In this document: positions 20,629-31,509 of the stretch, one piece after another | Numbering within the stretch: the stretch's first letter is position 1 | Layout: each line of letters opens with the position of its first letter | NCBI GenBank assembly: GCA_003049465.1 | Contig: PYSS01000119.1 | Span: 1 to 64,000 of the forward strand | DNA from: Magnaporthiopsis rhizophila | Taxonomy: Eukaryota; Ascomycota; Sordariomycetes; Magnaporthales; Magnaporthaceae | DNA: 64,000 nucleotides | Direction of reading: 5' to 3' | Translations under genes and position numbers: made by a program | Notes under the pieces: generated by a model | Seen by the model: the letters and a program-made list of their open reading frames with translations, nothing else | Told to the model about the DNA's origin: nothing | The model's database searches: none

Positions 20629-21745
20629 ATGGGGTGGCTCGACGGATTCTTCGGCGGGCAGCCAAGCAACAATGGGTCAGATCCGCTACAGAAGCTCGAC
20701 CCGAAGCTGCGCGAGTTCCTCGAGAAGGAATCGCCAGTGAAATTCAAGCCCACCAGCGCCGAGCAGCAGCAGCAGCAGCAGCAGCAGCCACAACAACAAC
20801 CACCACAACCCGACTCGAGGCAACAACAACAACAACAACAGCCCACGCCCCCCGCCGCTGCCGCGACAGCAACAACCCGCGACGATGCAGCAACGACGAC
20901 AGTACCGCGCGAGTCGCAGTTCCAAGACGGGCGGTACGCGCACCTGTGGCGAACGTACCGGCCGCAGGCCGAGGTCGAGGCCGAATCCAAGAGCGACCAC
21001 GAGAAGCTGATGGACGTGCTCGAGGGCTACAAGGAGCGGCGGTCCAACATCGGGCGCGCCGCGCTCGAGAACTGCGCGCTCGAGCAGCTCGAGTGGACCG
21101 AGTGCATGAAGGCCGGCGACTGGACCGCCAAGTTCACCATGTGCAGCGCCCAGGTGCGCAAGTTTGAGCGCTGCTACACGATGCAGTCGGTACGTAAGCC
21201 CCTGTTTGGGTACATGATTACCTACCGTGTTGCTAACGCCGTCAACAACAAAACAGCGCCTGCTAAAGGCCCTAGGTTACCTATCAGCACAAGACCGCCC
21301 CGCCTCGGTCGACGAGGAGATCCAGATGCACGCTGACAGCCTCTATCACCGGATGCTGGAGCAAGAAGCCGCAGCGGCAAAAGCCAAGGAGGAAGGAAAG
21401 CCCCCACCCCAGTTTGCGCCCTTGATCACAAGGACGACCTTTTCGTCGGCCGCGGGAGACATGGACGAGGACAAGGTCGACAGCCTGATCTCGGCAGAGG
21501 CGCGCAAACAGTTCGAGGACCGCATAAAGGAGCTGCCCGAGCAGGAGCGCGCTGCCGAGGAGGCCGCCGCCAGGGCGGAGCTGCGAGCCCAGGCCGAGGC
21601 CGCCAGGCGCCTGCACGAGCTGAGGGCCGAGAAGGAGAGGGAGAAGGAGCTGCGCAGGCTGCAGGGCAAGGAGACGATACTCGACAAGGTGTCGGGGGTG
21701 TTCAAGGGCTCCGGCGGCGGTGGTGGTGGCGGCGGTGGCTCATGA
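20629..21745 (+). CDS. Twin CX9C (CHCH-like) fungal protein with polyglutamine tracts (349 aa)
   Basis: Exons 20629-21189 and 21257-21745; intron 21190-21256 has a GTACGT donor, a GCTAAC branch and an ACAG acceptor. Residues 46-70 hold two glutamine tracts (CAG/CAA mixtures). Residues 141-186 contain two CX9C pairs, Cys149/159 and Cys172/182, the spacing of coiled-coil-helix-coiled-coil-helix proteins oxidised in the mitochondrial intermembrane space. The C-terminal half is a long charged helix (DRIKELPEQERAAEEAAAR) ending in a poly-glycine tail. Proteins with this layout are conserved in filamentous fungi but poorly characterised. Mitochondrial location is inferred from the CX9C pattern only; there is no N-terminal presequence, as usual for this import route. 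Confidence 0.8.
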
Positions 21746-22108
21746 TTCTTTTTTATACGTTTGGTGTTTGCCGCTGTTTGTCTATCCCCGCGCACAAGGA
21801 GAGGGGGACTGATGTTGTCCACGGCATCTAATCTATCTGATGATGTCCCATGCACCTTGTAAACCCATTTATGACCTCTCACCTACCCTGATGATCACCC
21901 AAATGGAAATGGCAACTGTAGAGTGCGCCTGATACTGTCTCCCATCGAGTGCTCTCTCGATTCCAACCAAAACCCAACTCACAATCCCAAGTCCTTTAAC
22001 GAACCGCCGGCCCAAACCAAATCAACGCAAACGCAAACGCAGTGCTCGTGATGGAAATTTGATCGCAAAACCGCCACTAGCCGCCACATAATGACAAAAC
22101 ATCTAATC
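21746..22108. other. Convergent 3' intergenic region
   Basis: 363 bp between two convergent genes, probably their 3' untranslated regions. No other feature seen. Confidence 0.5.
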
Positions 22109-24633
22109 TTACCTCGCCTGGAGTGCTACGGCGACCCTCTCCAGGTAGGCGTTGAAGCTCTTGACTTGGTCAAGCACACCGGTCCCGGGGCCGTTTGCAC
22201 ACAGCTGGCCGCCAACCCTGTGCATGAGGAGCTCCAGATTCCCGAGATCCGCCTTCTTCTGCTCGGCCGCCGACAGTTCCGGGGCCGAGCGACCCTCGTC
22301 CGCCGCCAGCTCGATTTCGTGCATCGCCGACGATATCTGGATGTTTCTCTAGTGTACCGGAGGAGAACAGATTAGGCGGACTGTGAGAATAATAAGCGGA
22401 GAAACCTGCGGTGGTGCTTGCTTACCAGGACTTTTTGCGCTTCGCTCCCGTGCTTCATCCTAAGCGCGTCCATGCGCAGCGCAACCTGATCCCTTTCGGC
22501 CCGCAACCGGAGGATCTCGTCGCGGAGGCTGCGTTTCTCCTTTTGACTTGCGCGGAGCCGCTTCTTGAGCATGTGCAGGCTGTCCAATGCGATCGTCTAA
22601 GAAAGGGTTAGCACAAGCACAACGTGGAGTCAACAAAACCGACAACAAACTTACATGCTCGATCAGCTTAGTCCTCAGCTCCTCCCTGAAAGCCTCAAGC
22701 GCCCTGATCTTGATCTTGAACTCCCGTCTGGTCGCCGCGTCCTCTGCCTCGCCCGCCTTCTCCTTGAGCGTGCGCAGCACGCCCACGGTGACCTCTTCGC
22801 AAAGCTGCCTCAGGATGTCGACCGAAGTGACGCCGTCGCGGCTCGAGAATGGGATGCCAGACACGAGCTCATCCTCGCCTGACTCGTCCCCGCCGGTGCC
22901 CCTGAACCTGGTGAAGCGCTGGACGGGCACCGAGATGGGCTCGCCTGACGCCTCGACCTCCGGGCCGCTGTCTTGAGGGGGTGCTGCTTTTTTCCTGGCC
23001 TTCTGTTTTGGTGGCCCTTTTTGCTTTGACGGTGCTTCCTTCTGCTTCGGCGACAGTGTCCGTTTCGGCGGTTCTTTCCGTTTGGTCGGCATTTTCTGCT
23101 TCGGCACCTCCTTCTGTGCTGCCGTGCGCTGCCGTCTGGACGGTTGGTTTTGCCCTGTTGGGCTCGAGGCCGGAGCTCCCCGCTGGCGTTTGGGAGGCCG
23201 TGTGACGGTCTCCTCGGCGGCCGAGCCCAGTTCAGGTGATGGCGCAGGGAAGCTTCTCCGCAGCCGCTTCCTGCCAAGCGTCCGAGCTGCTTCCTGATCG
23301 TCGATCTCCTCAGCTTCGTCTTGTGGTTCCTCGTTCGGCCCCCCCGCCTGAGAGGGAGGCTCAGCCCTGCTCGGCGGGGGTTGGGCCTCTTCCACTTCAT
23401 CGTCTTCCTCCGGTATCTCAGCTAGTACGAGAGATTCCCTGGTACTCGGTGAACGCCTCCCAGATGGCTTGTCGGATGCATCTGGCTGCCTTGGCGACAG
23501 TTCGTCGATGTCCATGTCGACGCTAGATGACCTTGCAGTCTGCCTACCTTTCCTCAACATCGCTCTCTTGGCTGCCAGGCCCGCAGAAGCTCGCCTTTTC
23601 TTAAGGGCGCGGGCTGCTGGCGAAGACTGTATGACGCTGCTGGCGCCGGTGGGGTTGTCAGGAGATAGCTCGTCGACATTATCGACGTGGGTCACATTCA
23701 AGGCAGGTGTCTGGTCCGGATTGCTGGCTACATGCGGAGACGACTCCTCCACCTCGGCGCTCCGGACGGCTGAGGAGGCCTGAGAGAGCCGCGCGCTTAG
23801 CCTGGTGCCTGAGACGGACGAAGTGGCAGCCGCAGCAGTAATATTCGTAGAGACAATAGCCGCATTCGAACTAAGCCGCGCCGAAGCCGTGCCGAGCGAG
23901 GACCGCGCCCTCCTCGTCTTGCGCTCCAGGGGCGACGACGAGGCGATATGCTCCGGTTCGGGTTCGGCCAGCAGTACCTCCTGAAGCGAGACCGAGGCCG
24001 TCTGGCTGGCAGCGGCACTGATGCGCACCCGCCGTCGGTGCCCGCTCCCGGGTGCGCCGACTGGGCTCTCCGTCACCTCGTCGTAGCCGGCGGACGGGGA
24101 CAGACGCGAGGTCCTTCGCGCCGAGAGCCTGCGGGTGCTGTGGTGGCTCATCTCGTCCTCTGTGTTTTCCGGCATGTCGTACAGATCATTCTGTTTCTGA
24201 GAGGACGAGGCCACAGCAGCGGTCCGCGACGCCGGCGGGGTCGGCGTGCCGGACGGGGCAGCATGACCTGCCGTAGGTGGTTCTTCTACCCGAGGTGAAG
24301 AAAGGGGGAGCTCCCGATTAGTGCCCAGGGTCGGGGACCCCGCCGGAAGCGGAGCCGCCTCGGGCTCCAGGCCCGGTTCCTGGGCCAGCTCTTCTTCTTC
24401 GTCGAGAGGGAAGATGCCGAACGATATGTCCTCGACTTGATGACGCCTGGATTTCTATGTCAGTCGTGTTTTACACTAACATTGAGATAGGGGAAGAGCT
24501 TGAGACGACATACTGGGCTCCACGCAGCCGCCCGTGCATGCGCTCCTCCCGACCTAGACGTATTTCGGGCAGGTTAGCAGCCTTGATCTTCAATCAGACA
24601 AGAGGGTATAGGCGTCAACGTACTCGTCGCCAT
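22109..24633 (-). CDS. CENP-Q/Fta7-like inner kinetochore protein (754 aa, five exons)
   Basis: Exons: 24620-24633, 24514-24553, 22655-24454, 22426-22596, 22109-22348; total 2265 nt in frame. The first two exons are tiny (14 and 40 nt); all introns are 58-77 nt with GT...TAG ends. Residues ~20-430 are disordered, Ser/Pro-rich and basic, with lysine-rich repeats (KQKEAPSKQKGPPKQK). The conserved part is C-terminal: VDILRQLCEE, ALEAFREELRTKLIEHT, ALDSLHMLKKRLR, LRLRAERDQVALRMDALR, then a final helix (VKSFNAYLERVA). This all-helical, coiled-coil end with a basic disordered N-terminus matches the fungal CENP-Q/Fta7 (yeast Okp1) proteins of the COMA/CCAN complex as I know them. Basic AT-hook-like stretches would suit DNA contact. 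The family call is moderate; the gene model is strong. Confidence 0.7.
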
Positions 24634-24981
24634 GACGCCGGACTGGCTCACGGTGAGCCAATGTCACCCGAACTGAGTTTATCAATCGCACATTCGAAGA
24701 TTGTATTAGCTGGCCGGAAATGGAAAGGGCCGTCGCATCTCAAATCGCCAATTTTGTGAGTGCCCAGCAAGTGGTGATGGCGGAAGAGCGACGCGTAAAT
24801 TGAGACGCGCTTTGGATCAATTGGTGGGCCTTGGTCAGCGCGGTGGGGCCGAGCTTCCTCGACGTCTCATTGAAGCTGCCAAGGGTCGTGCGTCAATGAC
24901 ACAAATCGCGACCTGATGATACACCTCCCAATTCCATTAAGGAATAAAGATACTACTTAACAAGAAAAACTGGGTATTTGT
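24634..24981. other. Upstream region of the CENP-Q-like gene
   Basis: 348 bp; no coding frame or recognised element. It also includes the 3' flank of the IQ-motif gene. Confidence 0.4.
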
Positions 24982-26982
24982 CTATGTTGGTTGATTTGCA
25001 TGGGCTGCGCCCGAAGGTGGTGATGCGCTTACTCCCCACTTGCTGCCATCACCACAATGGTGGTTCAGGTGCAGTTTTCCCATCAACTGCACCAGCGGCC
25101 TCTTCTCTGCCCTTTCCCTGGCCTCTCTTTCGAGCACCGCTTTCTCTTTGGCCGCCGACTCAGTCTTGTCTCGTTCCGCCTCCTCCCTCTTGGCAACCTC
25201 TTCAGGGGCCACGATCTTTTCTTTGCCGTGGGCCATCTTCTCCATCATCTCCTTGCCCTTTTTCCTCGCCTCCGAATACACCTCCAGGCCGACCAGCACG
25301 GCGTACGATTTCGAGATGGACACGTGCTTCATGTCGACCCCCGCCTCCTTGAGCGACTTGACGAACGCCCTGAAATTGGAGGCCGGCGGCCTGTAGTGTC
25401 CACTGAGTGGCGACAGCGACTTGAGTTTGCCGTTTTTGATTTTTATGCTGCCCGCTGCCGTGATCCGGCCGCCCTGCAGAAAAGACGAGTGCTGGAAGGC
25501 GCCCGAGTTCTTGACGCCGACGTAGAGCCTGAACGAAGTGTCGGCCACGAAGATCCACGTGTTCTTTTTGACCGACTTGCGGAGCAGCTTGTTGAATATG
25601 GTGGCAGCAGAGACGTGCCGCACCTTCTGCAAGCCCTTGGCCTTATCCAGGCCTGGGGTGGCATACTTGGCCGCTCGTGCCGCTGCCAGTTCTGCGCTCT
25701 TATCCGTGCTGCTCTCTCCAGTGCTGCTGTCGCCGAGAGGACGCTCCGGCATCGCCGGCCTGAACTCGGGGGTTTGATCATCTCTCGGCACAATTCCGTG
25801 GATCGAATCCCTCCATGCTTCTGTGGTGTCGATGCGGGCGTTGTTTTTTGCCCAGCATAATCGCCCTTCGTCATCAATAGTGACCAAATAATACTGGCGC
25901 TCCTCTCGGCTGAGATACCGCACCTGTTCCCTGTCCAGCCTTTCCCTGGGGCACACCTCCATGTCTAGCTGGCGGCCTTCCCCATAGTCCAGCCAGTAAA
26001 AAAAGTTTTCATGCGTGTCGCTCTTCTTCCATATCTCATGGTAGCTTCTTAGATTAGACCCGTAGCGGTGCTTCTGATCAACCATCTCGAGAAAATACGG
26101 CAGCCCCATCGTTCTTGCTTCTTTCCGCCGCCTGGCCTTGATGTCTTCTTTACGCTTTTTGGCGGCCTCTCCCTGCTCCTGAGAGGTGCCGCCGTGGGAT
26201 AGGTCAGAGTCGGGCGGCGTTTCGGAGTCTGTCAGGCCGGCCACCGAGTCCGAATCCTGGTCGTACACGGCCCTCCGTGCGACGATGGCTGCCTTTTTCC
26301 AGTTCCGCCTGGCTGCTGCTGCCCGGTCGTCACTTTTGCCGTCCTCCGCGCCATTGCCACCGACGGGTCCGGCTCCGGAAAACGCGGAGGATGTGGGCGA
26401 CCCCACACGGGGCCGAGGCTCAGTGATGTCGCGGAAGCGAGCCTCGCGAATGGCATGAGTCCAGCGAGTGCCGGCGTCGATGTTGAGCCCAGTCATCTGG
26501 CGTCGGACACGGTAGCCACGGTAGGTGCTTTGGATCAGGGTGGCAGCACGAGTGAACATGATATCCTCGAGGATGGCGGGCCGCTCGGAATGGGTGCTCC
26601 GTGGGCGGGGCCACCGGAGGCCTCGCCGCTCCGAGACTGGTGATGCCGGAGTCTCCGGCCGAGATGTCCCGGCGGCCGATGGCACCCGGGCCGGGTGATT
26701 CCCGGGGCCCCGCGACTTGGATTTGTGCTCATGCTCGCGACCGGATTGGACCTGAGCGATGCGGTTGAACTCGTCTGCGGACGGAGGCACGAGCGAGTCC
26801 AAATACTCCTTGCGTGTCGAGAGCTGGGAAGACCCGGACGAGCCAGACCGCCCGGTTTCGGCCGCGGGCGAGACGGAATCCCTGGGCGGCGGCGGGCTGC
26901 CGGGACGGTGGCTTTTTGGTGGGTTTAGGGGCATGTCTGCGCTGCCCGCGGCCTTCTCCGCCTCTTCCTTTTGGAGATCCAT
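24982..26982 (-). CDS. IQ-motif (calmodulin-binding) domain protein (666 aa)
   Basis: Single exon; start chosen at the first ATG (26982, MDLQKEEAEK), because the frame upstream has only a GTG. Residues ~1-130 are Pro/Ser-rich. An IQ motif (LIQSTYRGYRVRR) sits near residue 155, the usual calmodulin or myosin light-chain binding pattern IQxxxRGxxxR. A conserved block follows at ~310-400 (GLPYFLEMVDQKHRYG, NFFYWLDYGEGRQLDMEVC, EERQYYLVTIDDEGRLCW), and another at ~490-600 (NTWIFVADTSFRLYVGVKN, FQHSSFLQGGRITAAGSI, VSISKSYAVLVGLEVYSEA). The C-terminus is a charged helix. This combination is typical of conserved IQ proteins of filamentous ascomycetes, whose role is not established. Calcium/calmodulin regulation is inferred from the motif. 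Confidence 0.8.
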   Translation of the reverse strand: MDLQKEEAEKAAGSADMPLNPPKSHRPGSPPPPRDSVSPAAETGRSGSSGSSQLSTRKEYLDSLVPPSADEFNRIAQVQSGREHEHKSKSRGPGNHPARVPSAAGTSRPETPASPVSERRGLRWPRPRSTHSERPAILEDIMFTRAATLIQSTYRGYRVRRQMTGLNIDAGTRWTHAIREARFRDITEPRPRVGSPTSSAFSGAGPVGGNGAEDGKSDDRAAAARRNWKKAAIVARRAVYDQDSDSVAGLTDSETPPDSDLSHGGTSQEQGEAAKKRKEDIKARRRKEARTMGLPYFLEMVDQKHRYGSNLRSYHEIWKKSDTHENFFYWLDYGEGRQLDMEVCPRERLDREQVRYLSREERQYYLVTIDDEGRLCWAKNNARIDTTEAWRDSIHGIVPRDDQTPEFRPAMPERPLGDSSTGESSTDKSAELAAARAAKYATPGLDKAKGLQKVRHVSAATIFNKLLRKSVKKNTWIFVADTSFRLYVGVKNSGAFQHSSFLQGGRITAAGSIKIKNGKLKSLSPLSGHYRPPASNFRAFVKSLKEAGVDMKHVSISKSYAVLVGLEVYSEARKKGKEMMEKMAHGKEKIVAPEEVAKREEAERDKTESAAKEKAVLEREARERAEKRPLVQLMGKLHLNHHCGDGSKWGVSASPPSGAAHANQPT

Positions 26983-28539
26983 CTCGGGTGGTGCAGCGCA
27001 CGTCGCAGCTCCTGCCAGGGAAAGCAGACAATCGAATGGGCTTGCCGAGGCGGCGGCTGGCCAAGTCGCCGCCACGTAGGTAGGTATGGGGTGGTGGCAC
27101 TACCTACGTGCCGGTTACGCAGCCAGCTGGTGCGAGCATCAATGATATATGCATAGGGATGGTGCTTTGGGGCCTTTGTAATTTGCCCATGGGGTACGGA
27201 GAAGGGGCCGCGCGGACAGGCCGGGCGATGGGCCGTAGATGGACAGGGACCAGGCAGGCTGTACAGATGCTTATAATGCGATTAAGAAGACGTCCGGGTG
27301 AGCCTTGTAACATATGCTTGACGTGGCGGCGGGCTCGACTCACGAAGTCATCAATTGGTTATGGCTCTGTCTTAGGTTGGGATGTTATTCCTCGCATCCG
27401 CCGCAGCATGGAATCCAAGTCGCAGGCTCGCAGCAGAGGGCGCAGCATGGGGAGGGGCCTACGTCAGAATACCCAGCCCTGCGGGATCGAGACCAGTGCG
27501 GAGTCTCTCTACTGGGTATCTTATCCGAAAACATGCTGTCTCCCGGCATCTATCTGTTTCCGTGCAGCGTGGGTCAGGAGAGACGAAACATGAAAAAGAA
27601 AGAAAAAAAGATAGTCAAAAGGCCGCTAGCTGGGAGCGATTGCGCGTCCTGGGCGCTTGCTCAAGCCTCGACGGATTGACAGGACCCGCACCTTGGGTAA
27701 CCTCGGGCTGCTTTGTTTGCTTGCAGGAGATACGCGAAGAACAAAACTGATGTCCCTCCCAGGATCTCTCTCTCTATATGGAGAATAGATCTAGGGTCGG
27801 TTTAGGTAATCGTGTTATCGGGACTACTACCTACCTACGTAGTTTCACTTTGGCGCCGTGCACAAGCATGAAGCTAGACCATTCCGCCACCTGCACCCAG
27901 AGTCTAGAAGAATTCCCCTGTCAACTTTCGTGATCGTGCGGCTAGTTGAGTCAGAATGTTGGAGACTTGAACACTGTGTGAAGATGAGGATATGGAGGTG
28001 TAGCCCGAGGCTGAGGATTGAGCCTAGAAAAGGGAGAAAAAGGCCCGGAGAAGGAACCAGTAGGGACTGCCATTGGGAAAAGCAACATTAAGCAATCAAC
28101 ACAGAATGGCTGGCCTTGCAAACGGCCAATAACCGTACAAGTGCTGGTTCATTGGCTTGCACCGCGGGATTTGGTGACTGCTGTGGCAATTGAAACCAGA
28201 AGTGCCAGCATGGATGCGAGGCGCAAATAAATTGTAGGGGCGAGTCGCCTGCGGGCACCCAGCAGCTTGCAGGGGCGACAGGACCCAAATCCATGTGTTG
28301 CGGAGTTGCCCGAGGGAAGGGAGAGAAAAAAAAAATCCACAGAACGTCACAGTGCTGTCAAACCAGCCCGCGAGTTAGGCTGTCGGCGCCATCATCGCAC
28401 GCCAATCTGACCTGGGACCACCACGAAAACCGGACACAGCAGCCCGCCATCTCGACGGCAATCAAAATCGAATTTGCGATCGGTTTGATTCAATCGCCCG
28501 TGTCTGGATACACGATGAATGTATTTTCCATCGGTGTCA
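26983..28539. other. Intergenic, 1.56 kb
   Basis: No credible gene. It holds a perfect 10-bp inverted repeat (27073-27110) and a CTACCTACCTACGTAG patch (27827-27842). Confidence 0.5.
27073..27110. repeat. Perfect inverted repeat, arms CACGTAGGTA / TACCTACGTG
   Basis: Ten-base arms at 27073-27082 and 27101-27110 are separated by 18 bases, about 90 bp upstream of the IQ-protein start. It could form a hairpin or simply be two members of the dispersed TACCTA palindrome family. Confidence 0.8.
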
Positions 28540-30368
28540 ATGGCCTCTGTAACTCGCTCACGGAGAGCTGAAGGCCTCAATCCATTCCCGCATTCGCACT
28601 CGCTGGGCGCGACTCTCACGCGCGGTCGCAACAACACGTCGGCCGCCACGCTCAATCAGAGGCTCCCTCCCACCGTCTTCCCCAAGCGTCCGAGGGACAA
28701 TCCGGAGCGCGTTCTCGACACCTTTCCCTCGCCGAAGCGCCCCCGATTGACCATCAACCTCTCCTCGTCGCCGCCGACGCGGAGCCTGCATCCCAAAACC
28801 GATTGCATCGATCCCAAGCCGACGGCACGCCCCCGAACAGGCCCTAGAAGCAACGCTCAGTCCGCCCCAATTTCCGATGTCTCCGCCGCGACGTCTGTCC
28901 TGCCACAGCAAGCGCTCCCGACCCTAACCCCTCAGAAGCAACAGCAGCAGCAACCACCTGCGCATCAGCCCCTAGAGCCGCAACAACAGCAGCATCAGCA
29001 GCAGCCGCTTCAACAACCATCAGCATCCACAGCCGCACCCCGCAGCAAACCCGCGGCCGGCTCAGCGACCCAGCCCAAACCTCGAAACCCGGCCAAACGC
29101 GAGCTTGGCAGTCTGCAGGTCGATAAGCCGACCCCAAAGGCTGCAGAGGGTCGCAAATTGCGATCGCAAGAAGCCACAAGGTTCAAAAGTGACCTGGCCG
29201 CCTACTTCCCCGACTACGATGAGGTCATTGGGAACGACCCCAAGCCAGATCGTATGCACGCCCTACCCCCACTCCACCCTGCGCTCGCCGCCGCATGCAG
29301 CTGACATGATGCATGTCAACAGACTTGCTGGACGGGAAGACGCCAGTAGTTCTGATAGACCAAGCACAGCCTCGGTCGGGCGCTCTTCGCCTTTCGCACG
29401 CCACCAGCGACTACGAAGGCGTCAGTACTGCACTTCATGACGACGGATACCCGATTCGGAGCTATGGCGACAACCTCTTCACCGACCTCTGGGAGTCTCA
29501 AGAGATCAGTTTCGCGTTCCTTCAGGCCCGCGACCGGAAGGCCGAAGATGTCCGAGATCCTCTCCCCGACTCCTACTTCGAGACTGCGCACAAAAAAGCT
29601 GAGAGGGCCGAGAAGACGATCCGGAACTCGGAGAGAGGCCGCGCCCAGCATGAGAAGGAGCAGATTATCAGGCTCCTCGACGGCCTGCAAGGCCCTGACT
29701 GGCTGAGGACCATGGGTGTCAGTGGTATCACCGAGGGCAAGAAGAAGGAATTCGAAGGTCCGAGACGGTACTTCATCCGGGGCTGCGAGGCCATCCTGGA
29801 GAAGTTCAGGCAGTGGGGCGTCGAAGAGAAGCGCCGGAAGCTTGAGAAGGACCGCGCCCTCGCTGCTGCGGCTCAACTTGAGAACGGCCATGGGCCCCAT
29901 GACGGGGCACTTGCCGCAGACGACGGCCAAGACGAGAGAAGCGATATGTTTGGGGCGGTCGAGCTGGTAACCGACACAGACGTAGATCCACCAGACAGCG
30001 ACATCGACGCGTCTATAGCGAAGCAGCTCCGCGACGAGACCAAGGCGCGCTCCAAGGCGGTCACAAAGAAGGCGCCGGTCAAGCGAAGCCGTAGACAACA
30101 AGAGCTGGCCCCGCCGCCGCCGCCGCCACCACCACCACTAGAGCCGGTTCCCCCTAAGCCCTTTATCTCATTCTTCGACAAGAGATATTTGCGCGACGCA
30201 GCCCTGAACAAAACCAGGCGTAAGGGCCGGACGGTGCTTGCATGGGGCCATACTGTGCCCGACATGGACCAGGCCGACTTCGAGATCCCTCCAGAGTTTC
30301 TGGACGAGAAGACACTGCGCAGCAACGCGAGGCGTAAGCGCCGGGACAAGAGGGGAAGCAGGCGTTGA
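28540..30368 (+). CDS. sas4: SAS4-type 'something about silencing' protein (585 aa)
   Basis: Exons 28540-29251 and 29323-30368; intron 29252-29322 has a GTATGC donor and an ACAG acceptor. The start at 28540 (MASVTRSRRAEG) was preferred over ATG 28519 because it begins the basic N-terminus usual in this family. Residues ~60-235 are disordered and Gln/Pro-rich. The conserved SAS4 domain spans ~260-430, with blocks LFTDLWESQEISFAFLQ, LPDSYFETAHKKAERAEK, LLDGLQGPDWLRTMGV and RRYFIRGCEAILEKFRQW. A polyproline stretch and a second conserved C-terminal segment (FISFFDKRYLRDAALNK) follow. In yeast, Sas4 bridges Sas2 (MYST acetyltransferase) and Sas5 in a complex that acetylates histone H4 Lys16 and sets silencing boundaries. 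The role here is inferred from the domain. Confidence 0.8.
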
Positions 30369-31509
30369 CACGCACACATGAGGCAAAGTGGCCTTGTACT
30401 TCCTGGCAGGAGGTAGTATTGAATTTGCTACAAGACCTCAGCGGGAACTGGGCGTGTGAATGCCATTGTAGCTGTTCAGAGCTCCTAAATACATGGTAGG
30501 GTTACCAGGCCCCGCTGGAGAGGGCGGTATTCATATGCTACCAAGGAGTAGCTTGGGAAATGGATGTCACTACAGCGTTGTGTTGTCGAAGGCGGCTCGG
30601 AGTTGGGTCAAAGGAATTTTCTTCTGGGATTGTTTTTATAATGTACACAAATGATACCAAATTCTGAATCGACTAGTTTCACTCGTGGGTGGTATTCAAT
30701 GACCGCTCCTCCGAGCATAGGTGATCTTGGCGGAAGGGCTCTTGGGGCGGGGTCTCAATCAGGCAGTTTGCATAACCTTAGGATTAGGTTTCAGGGGGAA
30801 CCCGGGGGGGGGGCGTGCAGCTGCTCACCTTGGCGTGCAAGGGTGGGGCAGCAAGCGTTACTGCTTACATAACTCCTAGGCTTGACCGGCCCTTGCACGT
30901 CACCGCAATGCCAACGGGCCAGACGCGCTTCGTAGCCGACGCTGCATTTCGGGGTAGAGCATGGCAGCCGACGACGTTTCGGCCGCCGGCAAGAAACAAC
31001 AACGCCTTCGCATCCCGCCACACACAAACACCGCTGCTTGGCGGGCAATCTCTAATCTGCGGTTCTCTAATCTATTTATTTTAATAACTGTTGAGATATC
31101 CAACAACTATCGTTTTTGTGTCGTGACTGGAGTACGACGTGCATGAAAGTTTGCCGCCGCCCCGTTCGCGGGCGAGCCTGAGCTCCTCACAGCTCCCTCT
31201 CCTCGACCCTCCCAAAAGTTTTCTCGCCTCCCGTTCAGCCACCGAACCTTTGACTTTCCACTCACTTACGACCCGCCTGTCGAAACGATCCGCTTCCGCC
31301 CAAGGCACTCGCCGCGAGCCTGTCCTACGATACTACCGACGTTCCCGTCGATTGCCGATAGCATCGCCTTGTGTTCCGATCGATCCTCTCGCGGCCCGTC
31401 CTCGACCTGGAGCGATGCCATTGTGAAGCGACAGGCGACCCGAGGCGCCTGATAGTCATCCAACGCGCTTTGTCCGCCATCCTCGACGATCGCTCATCCC
31501 GCGCTGAAA
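30369..31509. other. Intergenic, upstream of TAF2
   Basis: 1.14 kb without a supported gene. Short frames lack conserved content. The last ~350 bp (from about 31150) are pyrimidine-rich, as expected of a fungal promoter and leader. Confidence 0.5.
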
